Shown here piece by piece: positions 31,367 to 38,568 of a stretch of 38,568 bases of DNA (positions are counted from its first letter, which is position 1; every line of letters starts with the position of its first letter). Source of the stretch: Rhodovastum atsumiense. GTDB lineage: Bacteria > Pseudomonadota > Alphaproteobacteria > Acetobacterales > Acetobacteraceae. Location of the stretch: the NCBI GenBank assembly GCA_026225115.1, contig JAMFSE010000108.1:1-38568 (forward strand), in the 5' to 3' direction. Below the pieces are notes generated by a model. It saw nothing but the letters and a program-made list of their open reading frames with translations, ran no database searches and was not told where the DNA came from. Made by a program: the position numbers and the translations under genes.

Positions 31367-32326
31367 TCACATTGCTCGAGAATTTTCGCGGCCGGCAAGA
31401 ATGCCGCGGCGGTAATGTGAAGGTGACTTGCCCAGAAGGCTTTGGAATTTAGCGCGAAAAGCGTTGGTGGATTCGAAACCGGTGAGTACCGCAATCTGTG
31501 CGATGCTTTGGGTCGTGGTTTCCAGTAAGGCGCGCGCTTTATGGACCCGCCTGGCCAGGAGCCACTGATGTGGGGACGTGCCCATCTGGGCGCGAAAATG
31601 GCGCGCAAAGCTGCGCTCGCTGAGCTTTGCCCGGGATGCAAGCAAAGGGACTGTAAGCGGCTCGGCATAATGGGCTGACATCCAGTGGAGAACCGCGCCT
31701 ATGCCTGTTTCCGGCAGCGGTGGCACCGTTTGGGACGCCGCGTCTGCGGGTGCGCGGCCCATGGCCACCCATTCCGCGCGTGCGGCGAGCGCCTCGCCGA
31801 AATCCCGGCGGATCAGGCCCAGGCACATCTCAATGCCGGCCAGTGCCCCGGCGGAAGTGACGATCGATCCGTCATCGACGACCATCGCCTCCCGTTCGAT
31901 CAAGATGGCTGGATAGCGGCGGGCCAGGGCATCTATGCCCATGCGATGCGTGACCGCCCGCCGCGCGTCGAGCAATCCTGCCGCCGCCAAGACAAACGCG
32001 CCGTAACAGATGGAACAGACCCGGGCGCCCGCGCGGGACGCTTTGCGAAGCGCGGATATTAAATCGCGCGGAATTGGCCGGTCGAAATTATTTGAACCGG
32101 CGACGATCACCGTATCGGCGCTTTCCAAGGCTTCGAAACCGCAATCAGGCTTCACGTCGAACCCCATGCCGTGGACGATGGGCGCCTCACCGCAGACCAC
32201 GAGATGGTAGAGGGGGACGCCGTTTTCGGTGCATGCGGCACCGAAAAGCTGCGCTGCCCCGCTGAGGTCGAACGGCGCCACCCCATGCATCGCAACCAGC
32301 GCTACCAAATGCGTCCGTGGATTCAA
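31367..32326 (-). CDS. GlxA-type AraC family transcriptional regulator (DJ-1/PfpI-like sensor domain)
   Basis: A 319-residue regulator with an N-terminal DJ-1/PfpI-like domain (1-190), including the nucleophile-elbow Cys107 in VCSICYGAFVLAAAG, and a C-terminal AraC DNA-binding domain (about 215-305; LTVPLLASRAKLSERSFARH and IAQIAVLTGFESTNAFRAKF are the two helix-turn-helix units). GlxA-type regulators often control catabolism of amines or aromatics. It lies 102 nt upstream of the five-gene operon on the same strand and could activate it. The TTG start at 32326 is chosen because AGGGAGGT stands 6 nt before it. Confidence 0.9.
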   Translation of the reverse strand: MNPRTHLVALVAMHGVAPFDLSGAAQLFGAACTENGVPLYHLVVCGEAPIVHGMGFDVKPDCGFEALESADTVIVAGSNNFDRPIPRDLISALRKASRAGARVCSICYGAFVLAAAGLLDARRAVTHRMGIDALARRYPAILIEREAMVVDDGSIVTSAGALAGIEMCLGLIRRDFGEALAARAEWVAMGRAPADAASQTVPPLPETGIGAVLHWMSAHYAEPLTVPLLASRAKLSERSFARHFRAQMGTSPHQWLLARRVHKARALLETTTQSIAQIAVLTGFESTNAFRAKFQSLLGKSPSHYRRGILAGRENSRAM

Positions 32327-32507
32327 GCACCGACCTCCCTAAATGGTCCTTACAAAGACACTGCCATATCCGGGGGCCGTCAAGCGTTGCGAGACAGCAG
32401 CAAAGGCAAGACGTTCCCCACGGTGGTGGCGCGTGGCGTGTGCTGCATATAGACTATGCCGAAAGCACGTCCCATTTCGCCGCCGCTACCCGTCACGCGA
32501 GGAAATA

Positions 32508-33000
32508 ATGCCAATGGCTCCAAATGCCCTCGCGCAACCATCCGCCCATGAAACCCGCCTGCCGCGCGCCGTACCCGCACAAGATAACGACTTGACCTGG
32601 CAACCCGCCTGGCGCCTGCGCGAATTGATCGCGGCCCGGAAACTCTCCCCCGTGGAGCTTACCGAGCATTTCCTGGCGCGCATCGCGCGCCTGGACCCGC
32701 AATTGCACGCCTTTCGCCAGATCGACGCTGCCGGCGCGCGCGCTCAAGCCAAACGGGCCGAAGCCGCGGTCATGGCCGGCGAGCCACTTGGCCTGCTCCA
32801 CGGCATTCCCGTCGCCATCAAGGAGTTCCTCGCAATCGCCGGTATGTCATGGCGTAATCTCAGTATCGGTGCCGATGTCATCGCCAGCCGCGACTCGCTG
32901 GAGGCCGGGCGCCTGCGCGAAGCGGGTGCCATCCTGGTTGGCCCCCCCGTCGCCGGCCTCGTCGTCCGCGAATTCGGCGATTCCGATCGCATGCCATCAA
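32508..33000 (+). pseudogene. Amidase-signature family protein, 3' truncated
   Basis: From the ATG at 32508 (AGGAAAT upstream) the chain is a normal amidase N-terminus: LTWQPAWRLRELIAARKLSP, VELTEHFLARIARLDPQLHA, and LLHGIPVAIKEFLAIAGMSW, which holds the first catalytic Lys. It keeps homology to AGAILVG (about 32940). The GSSGG region with the catalytic Ser pair is absent: the frame runs through about 60 nt of unassigned sequence into an IS3-type transposase relic on the other strand and stops at 33125. So the enzyme is broken, and the deletion or insertion has removed about two thirds of it. Confidence 0.8.
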
Positions 33001-33390
33001 TCAACAAAGGATTCGGCGATCCGTTCTGCTACGGTTTGCCCGGCGCAATATATGCCATCCTACGCCGGATCGATCGGCCCAAGCCAAAAAACGTTCAACC
33101 TCCAGTCCAGTGTCATTGTCGCTAACAAGTGTCCGTTGATCAGGTCCGGTTCGCGCGCGACTCAAGCACCCGATAGTGACTTGTCCGCTATCAGCGCTGG
33201 GCACTCGCGGGTAATCGTCCACCACGTAGAGAATTCAGAACTGCCGCTCATCGGTTATCTGGTCGGAGACAAAATCTAAACTCCAGCGATTGTTTGCCGC
33301 AACCACCGCTTCCATCGGCCGGCGACTCCTCGTATCCCGCTTAAATCCCCTGCGACGGCGACCAATCAAACCAATCCCTCCAGTACATCT
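33001..33390 (-). mobile_element. Degraded IS3-family transposase (orfB, DDE integrase core)
   Basis: On the minus strand, pieces of an IS3-group orfB are found in order but in different frames: RRRRGFKRDTRSRRP, NNRWSLDFVSDQITDERQF, an in-frame TGA, ILYVVDDY, then in another frame TRECPALIADKSLSGA with another stop. LVSDNDTGLEVERFLAWADR (the second Asp region) follows, and in a third frame YIAPGKP-stop-QNG. The motifs WSLDFV, VVDDYTRECLA, VSDNGTE and WHYIAPGKPQQN are the family hallmarks. At least three frameshifts and three stops show it is an old relic. I see no terminal inverted repeats. Confidence 0.85.
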
Positions 33391-33721
33391 TGTGAACAAA
33401 CTTTTGTTTACTACATGCCCTCGTAGCACAGTAACACACACACACAATTTTAGCTTGCACTAGAAGTCCTTTTCGTTACTAGATGCCGAGAATGCGCTGG
33501 TCCGAGAGAACTTGCCCTCATCGGGACTGGACATGTTAACGAAGCTGGTCGCGCCGGACACTCTCGAAGCGAGCGTTCGGGATATGGTCGAAGCAAAAAC
33601 ATTGTACAGGTCATCGTCCATTGAATTGGCTACTTTATCGGCGTTTTTAGCTCATTATTGAGACGATATTTCAGATTACTGCGTGAGTATTTTTCAGACC
33701 AACCCCACGAGAAGGATCGTC
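33391..33721. other. Unassigned DNA between the IS relic and the small gene pair
   Basis: AT-rich, with a short (AC)n run near 33434-33446. A plus-strand frame is open from about 33457 to 33661 (contains LLDAENALVRENL and MVEAKTLYRSSS), but it has no good start codon except an internal ATG at 33533. It may be the tail of a lost gene. GAAGGA at the right end is the ribosome site of the next gene. Confidence 0.4.
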
Positions 33722-33820
33722 ATGGAAAAGGTCAGTACAATCCCTATTCTTGTTCTGCCTCCCGTTCTTTTCACCACCGCCGATGAATACGCGGGCGGTT
33801 GTGTTATGGAAGAGGGGTAA
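33722..33820 (+). CDS. Very small ORF (32 residues), coupled upstream leader of the next gene
   Basis: The ORF encodes 32 residues beginning MEKVSTIPILVLPPVLFTTA and ending GGCVMEEG. GAAGGA lies 7 nt before the ATG, an ideal ribosome site. Its stop TAA shares its last A with the ATG of the next gene (TAATG), a classic coupling junction, and the codons GAAGAGGGG just before the stop double as the Shine-Dalgarno of that next gene. No match comes to mind. It could be a leader peptide or a small independent product. Confidence 0.5.
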   Translation: MEKVSTIPILVLPPVLFTTADEYAGGCVMEEG

Positions 33821-34089
33821 TGGATCCAGACCTCAACGTTCACCTATGGACGATTCGAATACATGAACTCCAGCGGCGGAACGAGGTTTTAAAAACCGGG
33901 GCAGCATCTGTACACGTGAAGACTTCTTCGGTTTTAACAGGAAGTTCGTGGCATGATTATTCTGAAGAGCAAATTGCTCGTAATAATCAATGGATTATTG
34001 ATCTCCGTTTGCTTATGGCAATGCACGCGGCACATCTCAAAAATAACCCGAATTTTCAAATTCTGATAGAAAATGTGGCGGAGGAATAA
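33820..34089 (+). CDS. Hypothetical 89-residue protein
   Basis: I do not recognise this protein. It starts MDPDLNVHLWTIRIHELQRR, is followed by a polar stretch (HVKTSSVLTGSSWHDYSEEQ) and ends in a likely helix (LRLLMAMHAAHLKNNPNFQI). No signal peptide or membrane segment is seen. The ATG at 33820 is preferred to an in-frame upstream ATG at 33799 because of the AGAGG at 33811-33815 and the TAATG junction with the 32-residue ORF. Composition is AT-rich compared with the chromosome core, which with the nearby IS relic suggests foreign origin. Confidence 0.55.
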   Translation: MDPDLNVHLWTIRIHELQRRNEVLKTGAASVHVKTSSVLTGSSWHDYSEEQIARNNQWIIDLRLLMAMHAAHLKNNPNFQILIENVAEE

Positions 34090-34475
34090 AGGCTAGCTTA
34101 AAATGGCCAAGGCGTTGTGCATAATTTGTTAGATACTATGGCGTTTTTACGGACTTGATCAACCTGGCCCGATCGTTAAGGCAGATCTTGAAAACTCGCA
34201 AAACATTGTGCATTCGGTCATGAGTTTTTGACCTATTTAAGTCGGCACGGTGAGGCCGGCCCTTGCGGCCTGATCGCGCCAATCGTTCAGGGAGCTGCCG
34301 GTGGTTGTGGCTGGGATGGAATATTGGGACCGTGTTTCTGAAGATGACGAATTATGCGAAGATCCGTTTCTTCCGCCACGCAATCTTTAAGCAAGCGATG
34401 TCAAGCTAACTTCCGCGTCAAGTAGCGCTAAGCCTTTTATTCTGTTCCCCGCCCGAGGACAAAGCTTGCCAAAGT
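34090..34475. other. Intergenic region with one possible tiny ORF
   Basis: The left half is AT-rich and I see nothing in it. At 34301-34390 a GTG-started frame of 29 residues (includes GMEYWDRVSEDDELCEDPFL) has AGGGAG 7 nt upstream; it may be a small gene or the end of a lost one. The right end holds the 3' side of the minus-strand gene at 34476. Confidence 0.35.
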
Positions 34476-34808
34476 TCAGATAGCCTCTTTTACCACGGAG
34501 CGGGTTGGCTCCGCTAAGAACTGAAGAAGAACCTCTGCGTCGATCGCTTCACTGATTAACATTTCACCGTTCTGCCACCGCGCATTGATTTCCGAGATAA
34601 CAGCCCGCGGCTCATCTGAGTCGATCTCATACAGCGCAATGGAATACCACGCTGGCGTTTCAAACGTGGAAGGCTCTTGGGCAAGAACTCGAAACCTAGT
34701 CGCGTTCGCAACTCCCGGGACGGCGACGACATCCTTGAGGTGTTGGTTATCATACCAACTATCAAACTCTCGCTGTGCACCCGGTTTGGCCCTGGTTATC
34801 ACGATCAA
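34476..34808 (-). CDS. Ferredoxin-fold (EthD/DUF4286-like) protein, start possibly frameshifted
   Basis: A 110-residue protein of the dimeric alpha/beta-barrel type: FDSWYDNQHLKDVVAVPGVA, then NATRFRVLAQEP and AWYSIALYEIDSDEP. The WYD..H..DV..VPGV pattern is typical of small EthD-like or DUF4286 proteins found in catabolic clusters. The available start in this frame is TTG (34808). An ATG 16 nt upstream, in a different frame, would give MTQKQLIVITRAKPG if one A were added in a run of four A; as it stands that frame stops after five codons. So either the TTG is used or a one-base deletion has damaged the start. The C-terminus looks complete. Confidence 0.6.
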   Translation of the reverse strand: MIVITRAKPGAQREFDSWYDNQHLKDVVAVPGVANATRFRVLAQEPSTFETPAWYSIALYEIDSDEPRAVISEINARWQNGEMLISEAIDAEVLLQFLAEPTRSVVKEAI

Positions 34809-35481
34809 TTGTTTTGTGTCATAGTACTTTCGCTGGGTCTAAATCTGACGCATCGGCGGCCGATTTGAGCATTAACGGCCAAATAATTCCTACAAATTCA
34901 CGAGTGAGCTCGCCGTACCCAGGATTTATTTCGAACGAAATATCGCATTTAAATGATTATCTTGAAACCAACAATAACCATGCCAATGCTATCAATTGTG
35001 CTCCAAACGTAATGTCGTTTTAGAAATCGTTTGCCGACAAATTGTATATTAGAAAACTGGTTTTTGCGATCCGCCACAGACGCGCCAGCGGCAGCGCCAA
35101 CCTAGAGCAACGGCGACGCCAGCGCAATTATAAATACAATGGACATTGTCTTATTATTTTATTGATAAGTTTGGATGTAGGCTAATATTCTATACCTGGA
35201 ATGACTTGTAGCCGGGATTTATTCGCGACACTGCGGCGTGCCGTGTTTAGCCCATCTGCCCAACCGGCGATTATCCGCCATCGCGAACTGTTTGCATTTG
35301 TGGATCAACTCCCGCCTTAACAGGCAAAACTAAGCCTCGTTGGGGTGATTGATACCCATCTCAGACTTTCCTGCTGTCCGTCCGAGTAGACGCCGTGACG
35401 AAGGACGTTGGAGACAGCGCGGCGTTCAGTGGCACCCGGACGGCCTATAGCCCTACGGGGCCGCCCCTTTTGATGTCGTGT
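34809..35481. other. AT-rich intergenic region of about 670 bp
   Basis: It contains a TTG-started plus-strand frame at 34865-35023 (about 52 residues, Asn-rich, with NDYLETNNNHANAINCAPN) that I cannot support as a gene, and otherwise no reading frame, tRNA or clear dyad. It separates the EthD-like gene from the aldehyde dehydrogenase, both on the minus strand. The 35395-35481 part is the 3' flank of the dehydrogenase. Confidence 0.35.
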
Positions 35482-36966
35482 CTAGGCAGTACCTATTGGA
35501 GCGGTCTCGAAGATCATAGTCTTGGTTTCGAGATAGGGATGAAGCCCCTCCACACCGCCTTCGCGGCCCAAACCCGACTGCTTGAACCCGCCGAAGGCGA
35601 TGTTGAAGTCGTTCTTGAAGCCGTTATGGCCCATAGTGCCAGCGCGCAAGCGCCGGCCGACGGCATATGCGCGGTCGGGATCGTTCGTAAATACGGTGCT
35701 GTTGAGTCCGTAGATGGTATCATTGGCAATCTCGATCGCCTGTTCTTCGTTCCTGGCGCGGATGATGCTGACTACCGGGCCGAAAATTTCTTCCTGGGCG
35801 ATTGTGGAGGCGTTATCGACATTGGCGAACACGGTCGGTTCGATGAAATAACCCCGGTTAAGATGCGCCGGGCGGCCGCCGCCGGTGGCAAGCTGTGCAC
35901 CCTCAGATATGGCCCGGGCGATCAGACCCTCAACCCTGTCGCGCTGCCGCTCCATCGCTAATGGCCCCATTTGGCTTTCCGTATCGAAGGGATCACCTAC
36001 CTTAATTTTGCCAAACGACGCGCTGAGGGCATCGACGAAATCATCGTGCCGATTACCGCTGACGATAATGCGGGTGAGCGAGGAGCAAACCTGACCCGTC
36101 ATCAGCGGCGCAGTGCGCGCGATCGATGCCGCCGCTTTGCCGATGTCGTAATCGTCCAGAATGATCGCCGGTGATTTGCCGCCGAGCTCGAGCGTGACAC
36201 GGGCGATCCGCTCGCCGCAGATCGACGCGATCTTCCGGCCGGCGGCTGTCGATCCGGTAAAGCTCACCTTGTCGATACCCGGGTTGCGAACCAGTAGCTC
36301 GGATACTTCGCGGTCGGCGGTGAGCACATTGACGACGCCGGCGGGCAGCCCGACCTCTTCGCAAATCTCGGCGAGAAAATAGGGTGCCGCGGGCGCTTCG
36401 GGAGAAGCCTTAAGGACGACCGTACAGCCCGCGATCAGCGCGGCGGCCGCCTTATAGGACATCAACGAATGCGGTGCGTTCCAGGGGATGATTGCCGCGA
36501 CAACACCCACCGGTTCACGGACCAGCAACGCGGGTAGGCCCATTGAAGAGGTGTGCTTCTCCTCCCATGCGAAGGCTTTTCCAAGTTCGGCATAGTAGCG
36601 GAACACCCCAGCAACGCCTTTTGCCGAATGGATCGACATAGAGCGCAGCACACCAGACTCCGACGCCCAGGTGTCCGCTAGCGCTTCGCCGCGTGTTTCC
36701 CAGGCATCCGCGATCTTGTTGAGGTATGCGCCGCGTTCGACCGGCGTGAGCCGCGGCCAGGGTCCGTTATCGAATGCTTCGCGCGCCGCTGCGACCGCAC
36801 GCTCGACATCGGCCGCCTGCGCTTCGGCGACGGTCAGAAACACCTCTTCGGTGGTGCTATCCCGAACATCAATCGTCGAGGCGGACGAAGGTTCAATCCA
36901 CTCCCCGCCAATGAAGAGTGCGCGAGGATTGCGAACATGGCTTTTGCGGCTTGCGATAATTGTCAT
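35482..36966 (-). CDS. NAD(P)-dependent aldehyde dehydrogenase
   Basis: A complete 494-residue aldehyde dehydrogenase. Asn163 in IIPWNAPHS, Glu260 in TLELGGKSP and the nucleophile Cys294 in GQVCSSLTRI are all present, as is EEIFGPVVSI. The cofactor fingerprint is SFTGSTAAGRKI. The family oxidises aldehydes to acids; the substrate is not evident, though the sequence fits the broad group that includes betaine-aldehyde and aromatic aldehyde dehydrogenases. AGGACA lies before the ATG. It follows the zinc alcohol dehydrogenase by 57 nt on the same strand; together they could convert an alcohol to the acid. Confidence 0.94.
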   Translation of the reverse strand: MTIIASRKSHVRNPRALFIGGEWIEPSSASTIDVRDSTTEEVFLTVAEAQAADVERAVAAAREAFDNGPWPRLTPVERGAYLNKIADAWETRGEALADTWASESGVLRSMSIHSAKGVAGVFRYYAELGKAFAWEEKHTSSMGLPALLVREPVGVVAAIIPWNAPHSLMSYKAAAALIAGCTVVLKASPEAPAAPYFLAEICEEVGLPAGVVNVLTADREVSELLVRNPGIDKVSFTGSTAAGRKIASICGERIARVTLELGGKSPAIILDDYDIGKAAASIARTAPLMTGQVCSSLTRIIVSGNRHDDFVDALSASFGKIKVGDPFDTESQMGPLAMERQRDRVEGLIARAISEGAQLATGGGRPAHLNRGYFIEPTVFANVDNASTIAQEEIFGPVVSIIRARNEEQAIEIANDTIYGLNSTVFTNDPDRAYAVGRRLRAGTMGHNGFKNDFNIAFGGFKQSGLGREGGVEGLHPYLETKTMIFETAPIGTA

Positions 36967-37023
36967 GGATGCTGTCCTGTTTGTTGTACGTCACTTGGTG
37001 AGCAGTGATCACATTATACGCAT

Positions 37024-38109
37024 TCAATGATCGAATACGATCACGCTGCGCGCCGTCTCACCAGCAATCAACTGCTCGTATCCACGGTTGATCTCTTCGA
37101 GCGCGATCCGCTGCGAGACCAGCGGGTCGAGCGTCAACCGGCCCTCTAGATAGAGCTTCGCATAGGTCGGGATCACCCGCTGGAATGGGACCGAACCCAT
37201 CACCGAGCCGATGACGCGCATCTCGCGTGCGATCATGGTCAATGCGGGCACGCTCACATCCGACCCCATCCTTGGCAGCCCAACTAGCACCAGGGTGCCG
37301 CGCCGGCGCAGCATCAAGAACCCTTGACGCTGAACCGCAGGAATGCCGACAACTTCAAACACATAATCGGCGCCGCCGTCGGTCAGCTCCATTATTCGTT
37401 CCACCACGCCCTCGCCCCCGGTAACGGTACCGGTCGCGCCGAAGATGCTGGCCATCGCAAGCTTGGCCGGATTAAGATCGACCGCAATAATCTGCGCCGC
37501 GCCGGCAAGGCGCGCCCCCTGCACGACATTAAGGCCGACGCCGCCGCAGCCGATCACGACGACCTTGCTGCCGGGCCGTACCTGCGCCCCCTCGGTCACC
37601 GAACCGATACCGGTGAGCACCGCACAGCCCAAGAGCGAGGCGATGTCCAGCGGCATGCCTTCGGGCAGTTTCGACACGGCGCTGTGATGCACCACCATCT
37701 CCTCAGCAAAAGCACCGAGATTACAGAACTGCTGGATCGGCTCGCCGTTCTGGCGGATCGGCGAATTCGCCTGCGGATGTTCGCGCAGAGGTTTTTCGCC
37801 GCACAAATGGTTGTGGCCGGCTTGGCAGTCACCGCAATGGCCGCAATAGATCGACGTACAGGTCACCACCCTATCGCCCCGCGCTAGGCCGCGGACATCG
37901 CTGCCCACCGCCTCGACGACACCCGAGGCTTCGTGGCCGAGCACGATGGGGAAAGCCGATCCCATATCGCCGGACATCACGTGGTAGTCGCTATGACAGA
38001 GCCCGCTGGCAGCAACCCGGATGCGGACTTCCTCTGGGCGCGGGCCATCGAGTTGCACCGTCTCGATCGACATCGGGGTGCGCGCGGCGCGCAATATGGC
38101 AGCTTTCAT
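37024..38109 (-). CDS. Zinc-dependent alcohol dehydrogenase (class III-like MDR)
   Basis: A 361-residue medium-chain dehydrogenase. Catalytic zinc ligands: Cys38 (GLCHSDYH) and His59-Glu60 (LGHEASGVV), with the third in LLGCAVLTGIG. The structural zinc site is Cys89, Cys92, Cys95 and Cys103 (CGHCGDCQAGHNHLC). The NAD motif is VIGCGGVGLNVVQG, followed by VDLNPAK, so NAD is preferred. The chain resembles class III/aryl-alcohol dehydrogenases of the AdhC/XylB group. AGGA precedes the ATG. It is the first gene of the adh-aldh pair. Confidence 0.94.
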   Translation of the reverse strand: MKAAILRAARTPMSIETVQLDGPRPEEVRIRVAASGLCHSDYHVMSGDMGSAFPIVLGHEASGVVEAVGSDVRGLARGDRVVTCTSIYCGHCGDCQAGHNHLCGEKPLREHPQANSPIRQNGEPIQQFCNLGAFAEEMVVHHSAVSKLPEGMPLDIASLLGCAVLTGIGSVTEGAQVRPGSKVVVIGCGGVGLNVVQGARLAGAAQIIAVDLNPAKLAMASIFGATGTVTGGEGVVERIMELTDGGADYVFEVVGIPAVQRQGFLMLRRRGTLVLVGLPRMGSDVSVPALTMIAREMRVIGSVMGSVPFQRVIPTYAKLYLEGRLTLDPLVSQRIALEEINRGYEQLIAGETARSVIVFDH

Positions 38110-38377
38110 TATTTATCCTCAAATTTCATGCGTGCTGGGAGCGATGTCGAGCGAGCAGCCTTAACCCGCGGACTCGTATTACCGAGAGGTTTCCGGTCCG
38201 CCCCTCATTGTGACTCACTACCTGGCCGGAGACCAGCATAGAAGCGGTCATTGCTGTTGCCCTTTCAAACTAATGTTCCTTTCTGGGCCGGATCAGCGGA
38301 TACATCCTTGCGCTGAGGCTTTCGAAATAGGCCCACGCGGAACCGAGTCGACCCAAGAATTTAACGGGCGGCGGAGT
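38110..38377. other. Upstream region of the alcohol dehydrogenase
   Basis: It should contain the promoter of the adh-aldh pair. A 41-codon minus-strand frame (38251-38126) starts MTASMLVSGQVVSHNEGRTG and ends 16 nt before the dehydrogenase ATG; it has no recognisable relative and could be a leader peptide or chance. No terminator is evident for the gene at 38378. Confidence 0.3.
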
Positions 38378-38568
38378 CTAGAAGGAACTGTTTGCGGCCA
38401 TGGATTCCGGGTCGAAGTCGGAGCTGGGTTGCGGGCCGAAGATGTCGGCGTATTGGAAGTTTTGCCAGGGGCCGCGGCCGAGGAAGGAATAGTCGCCGGT
38501 TTGCAGGTTGAAGGTCAGGCCTGCTTCGTAGACGTTGACCGGCACCACGGGGGTGGTTTTCAGCATCA
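38378..38568 (-). CDS. Unrecognised protein, C-terminal part (5' truncated at window edge)
   Basis: The frame is open to the window edge and ends with TAG at 38378, giving about 63 residues. The end is aromatic- and Pro-rich: VPVNVYEAGLTFNLQTGDYS, then FLGRGPWQNFQYADIFGPQP and a Ser/Asp-rich tail. There is no membrane segment. I do not recognise it. Beta-rich composition hints at an extracytoplasmic domain, but this is weak. Codon use is GC-rich like the chromosomal core, unlike the AT-rich stretch at 33400-35480. Confidence 0.6.
   Translation of the reverse strand, partial: MLKTTPVVPVNVYEAGLTFNLQTGDYSFLGRGPWQNFQYADIFGPQPSSDFDPESMAANSSF

Noticed and set aside
35395-35961. A 188-codon plus-strand frame opposite the aldehyde dehydrogenase 3' end
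   Set aside because: Most of it is antisense to conserved dehydrogenase codons and it lacks a ribosome site.

Overview
The window is GC-rich and reads as a chromosomal segment of an alphaproteobacterium, most likely Acetobacteraceae or a relative in the Rhodospirillales/Acetobacterales. This is inferred from gene content, not from a database search: a short HPr kinase followed by RapZ, a mannose-type EIIA, HPr and enzyme I; the miaB-phoH-ybeY-corC operon; pdxJ, lolA/xthA and a pyruvate-dehydrogenase-type lpd. Housekeeping genes fill about 1-27060. About 27060-38568 looks accessory.

Layout. 1-2542: the 3' end of a HtrA/DegP protease, a GNAT acetyltransferase of more AT-rich composition, and rlmB on the minus strand. 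2610-4150: tRNA-Tyr, tRNA-Gly, tRNA-Trp, secE and nusG. This is the classical cluster, but the tuf copy often found before tRNA-Trp and the rplK that usually follows nusG are absent; large palindromes occupy both places. 4367-7026: an EmrAB-type drug efflux pair. 7178-11093: a regulatory phosphotransferase chain (hprK, rapZ, EIIA, HPr, ptsI) with no sugar permease. 11237-15170: two small genes, proC, prs, a glutathione S-transferase-like gene and a histidine phosphatase. 15317-21384 (minus strand): xthA, lolA, a MarR regulator, a leucyl aminopeptidase, pdxJ and lpd. 21622-22219: two small envelope genes. 22241-26757 (minus strand): a DUF1275 membrane protein and the corC-ybeY-phoH-miaB operon, then tRNA-Thr(CGT) on the plus strand.

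The right third starts at the 3' end of tRNA-Thr. It holds a frameshifted pentapeptide-repeat relic and a tight five-gene minus-strand operon: a SnoaL-like protein, two small ferredoxin-fold (dimeric alpha/beta barrel) proteins, an SDR dehydrogenase and a Gfo/Idh-fold protein that resembles fungal Gal80. A GlxA/AraC-type regulator lies upstream in the same direction. Next come an amidase gene truncated next to a decayed IS3-family transposase, an AT-rich stretch with a translationally coupled pair of tiny genes, another ferredoxin-fold gene with a disturbed start, an aldehyde dehydrogenase, a zinc alcohol dehydrogenase, and the C-terminus of an unrecognised protein.

Two families of dispersed structured elements stand out. 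Family 1 (2694-2837, 3031-3176, 4174-4294) has a 47-nt core that aligns without gaps, flanked by long arms that are unrelated between copies yet self-complementary within each copy. All transition-type differences between arms that I could align are G-U compatible on the strand that carries the core motif, which points to a selected RNA hairpin. Family 2 (after htrA, ptsI, the histidine phosphatase, xthA and corC) is a roughly 65-75 nt two-part element that starts within about 20 nt of a stop codon each time, so it looks like a repeated gene-end module. I consider Family 1 the best candidate for something not yet described.
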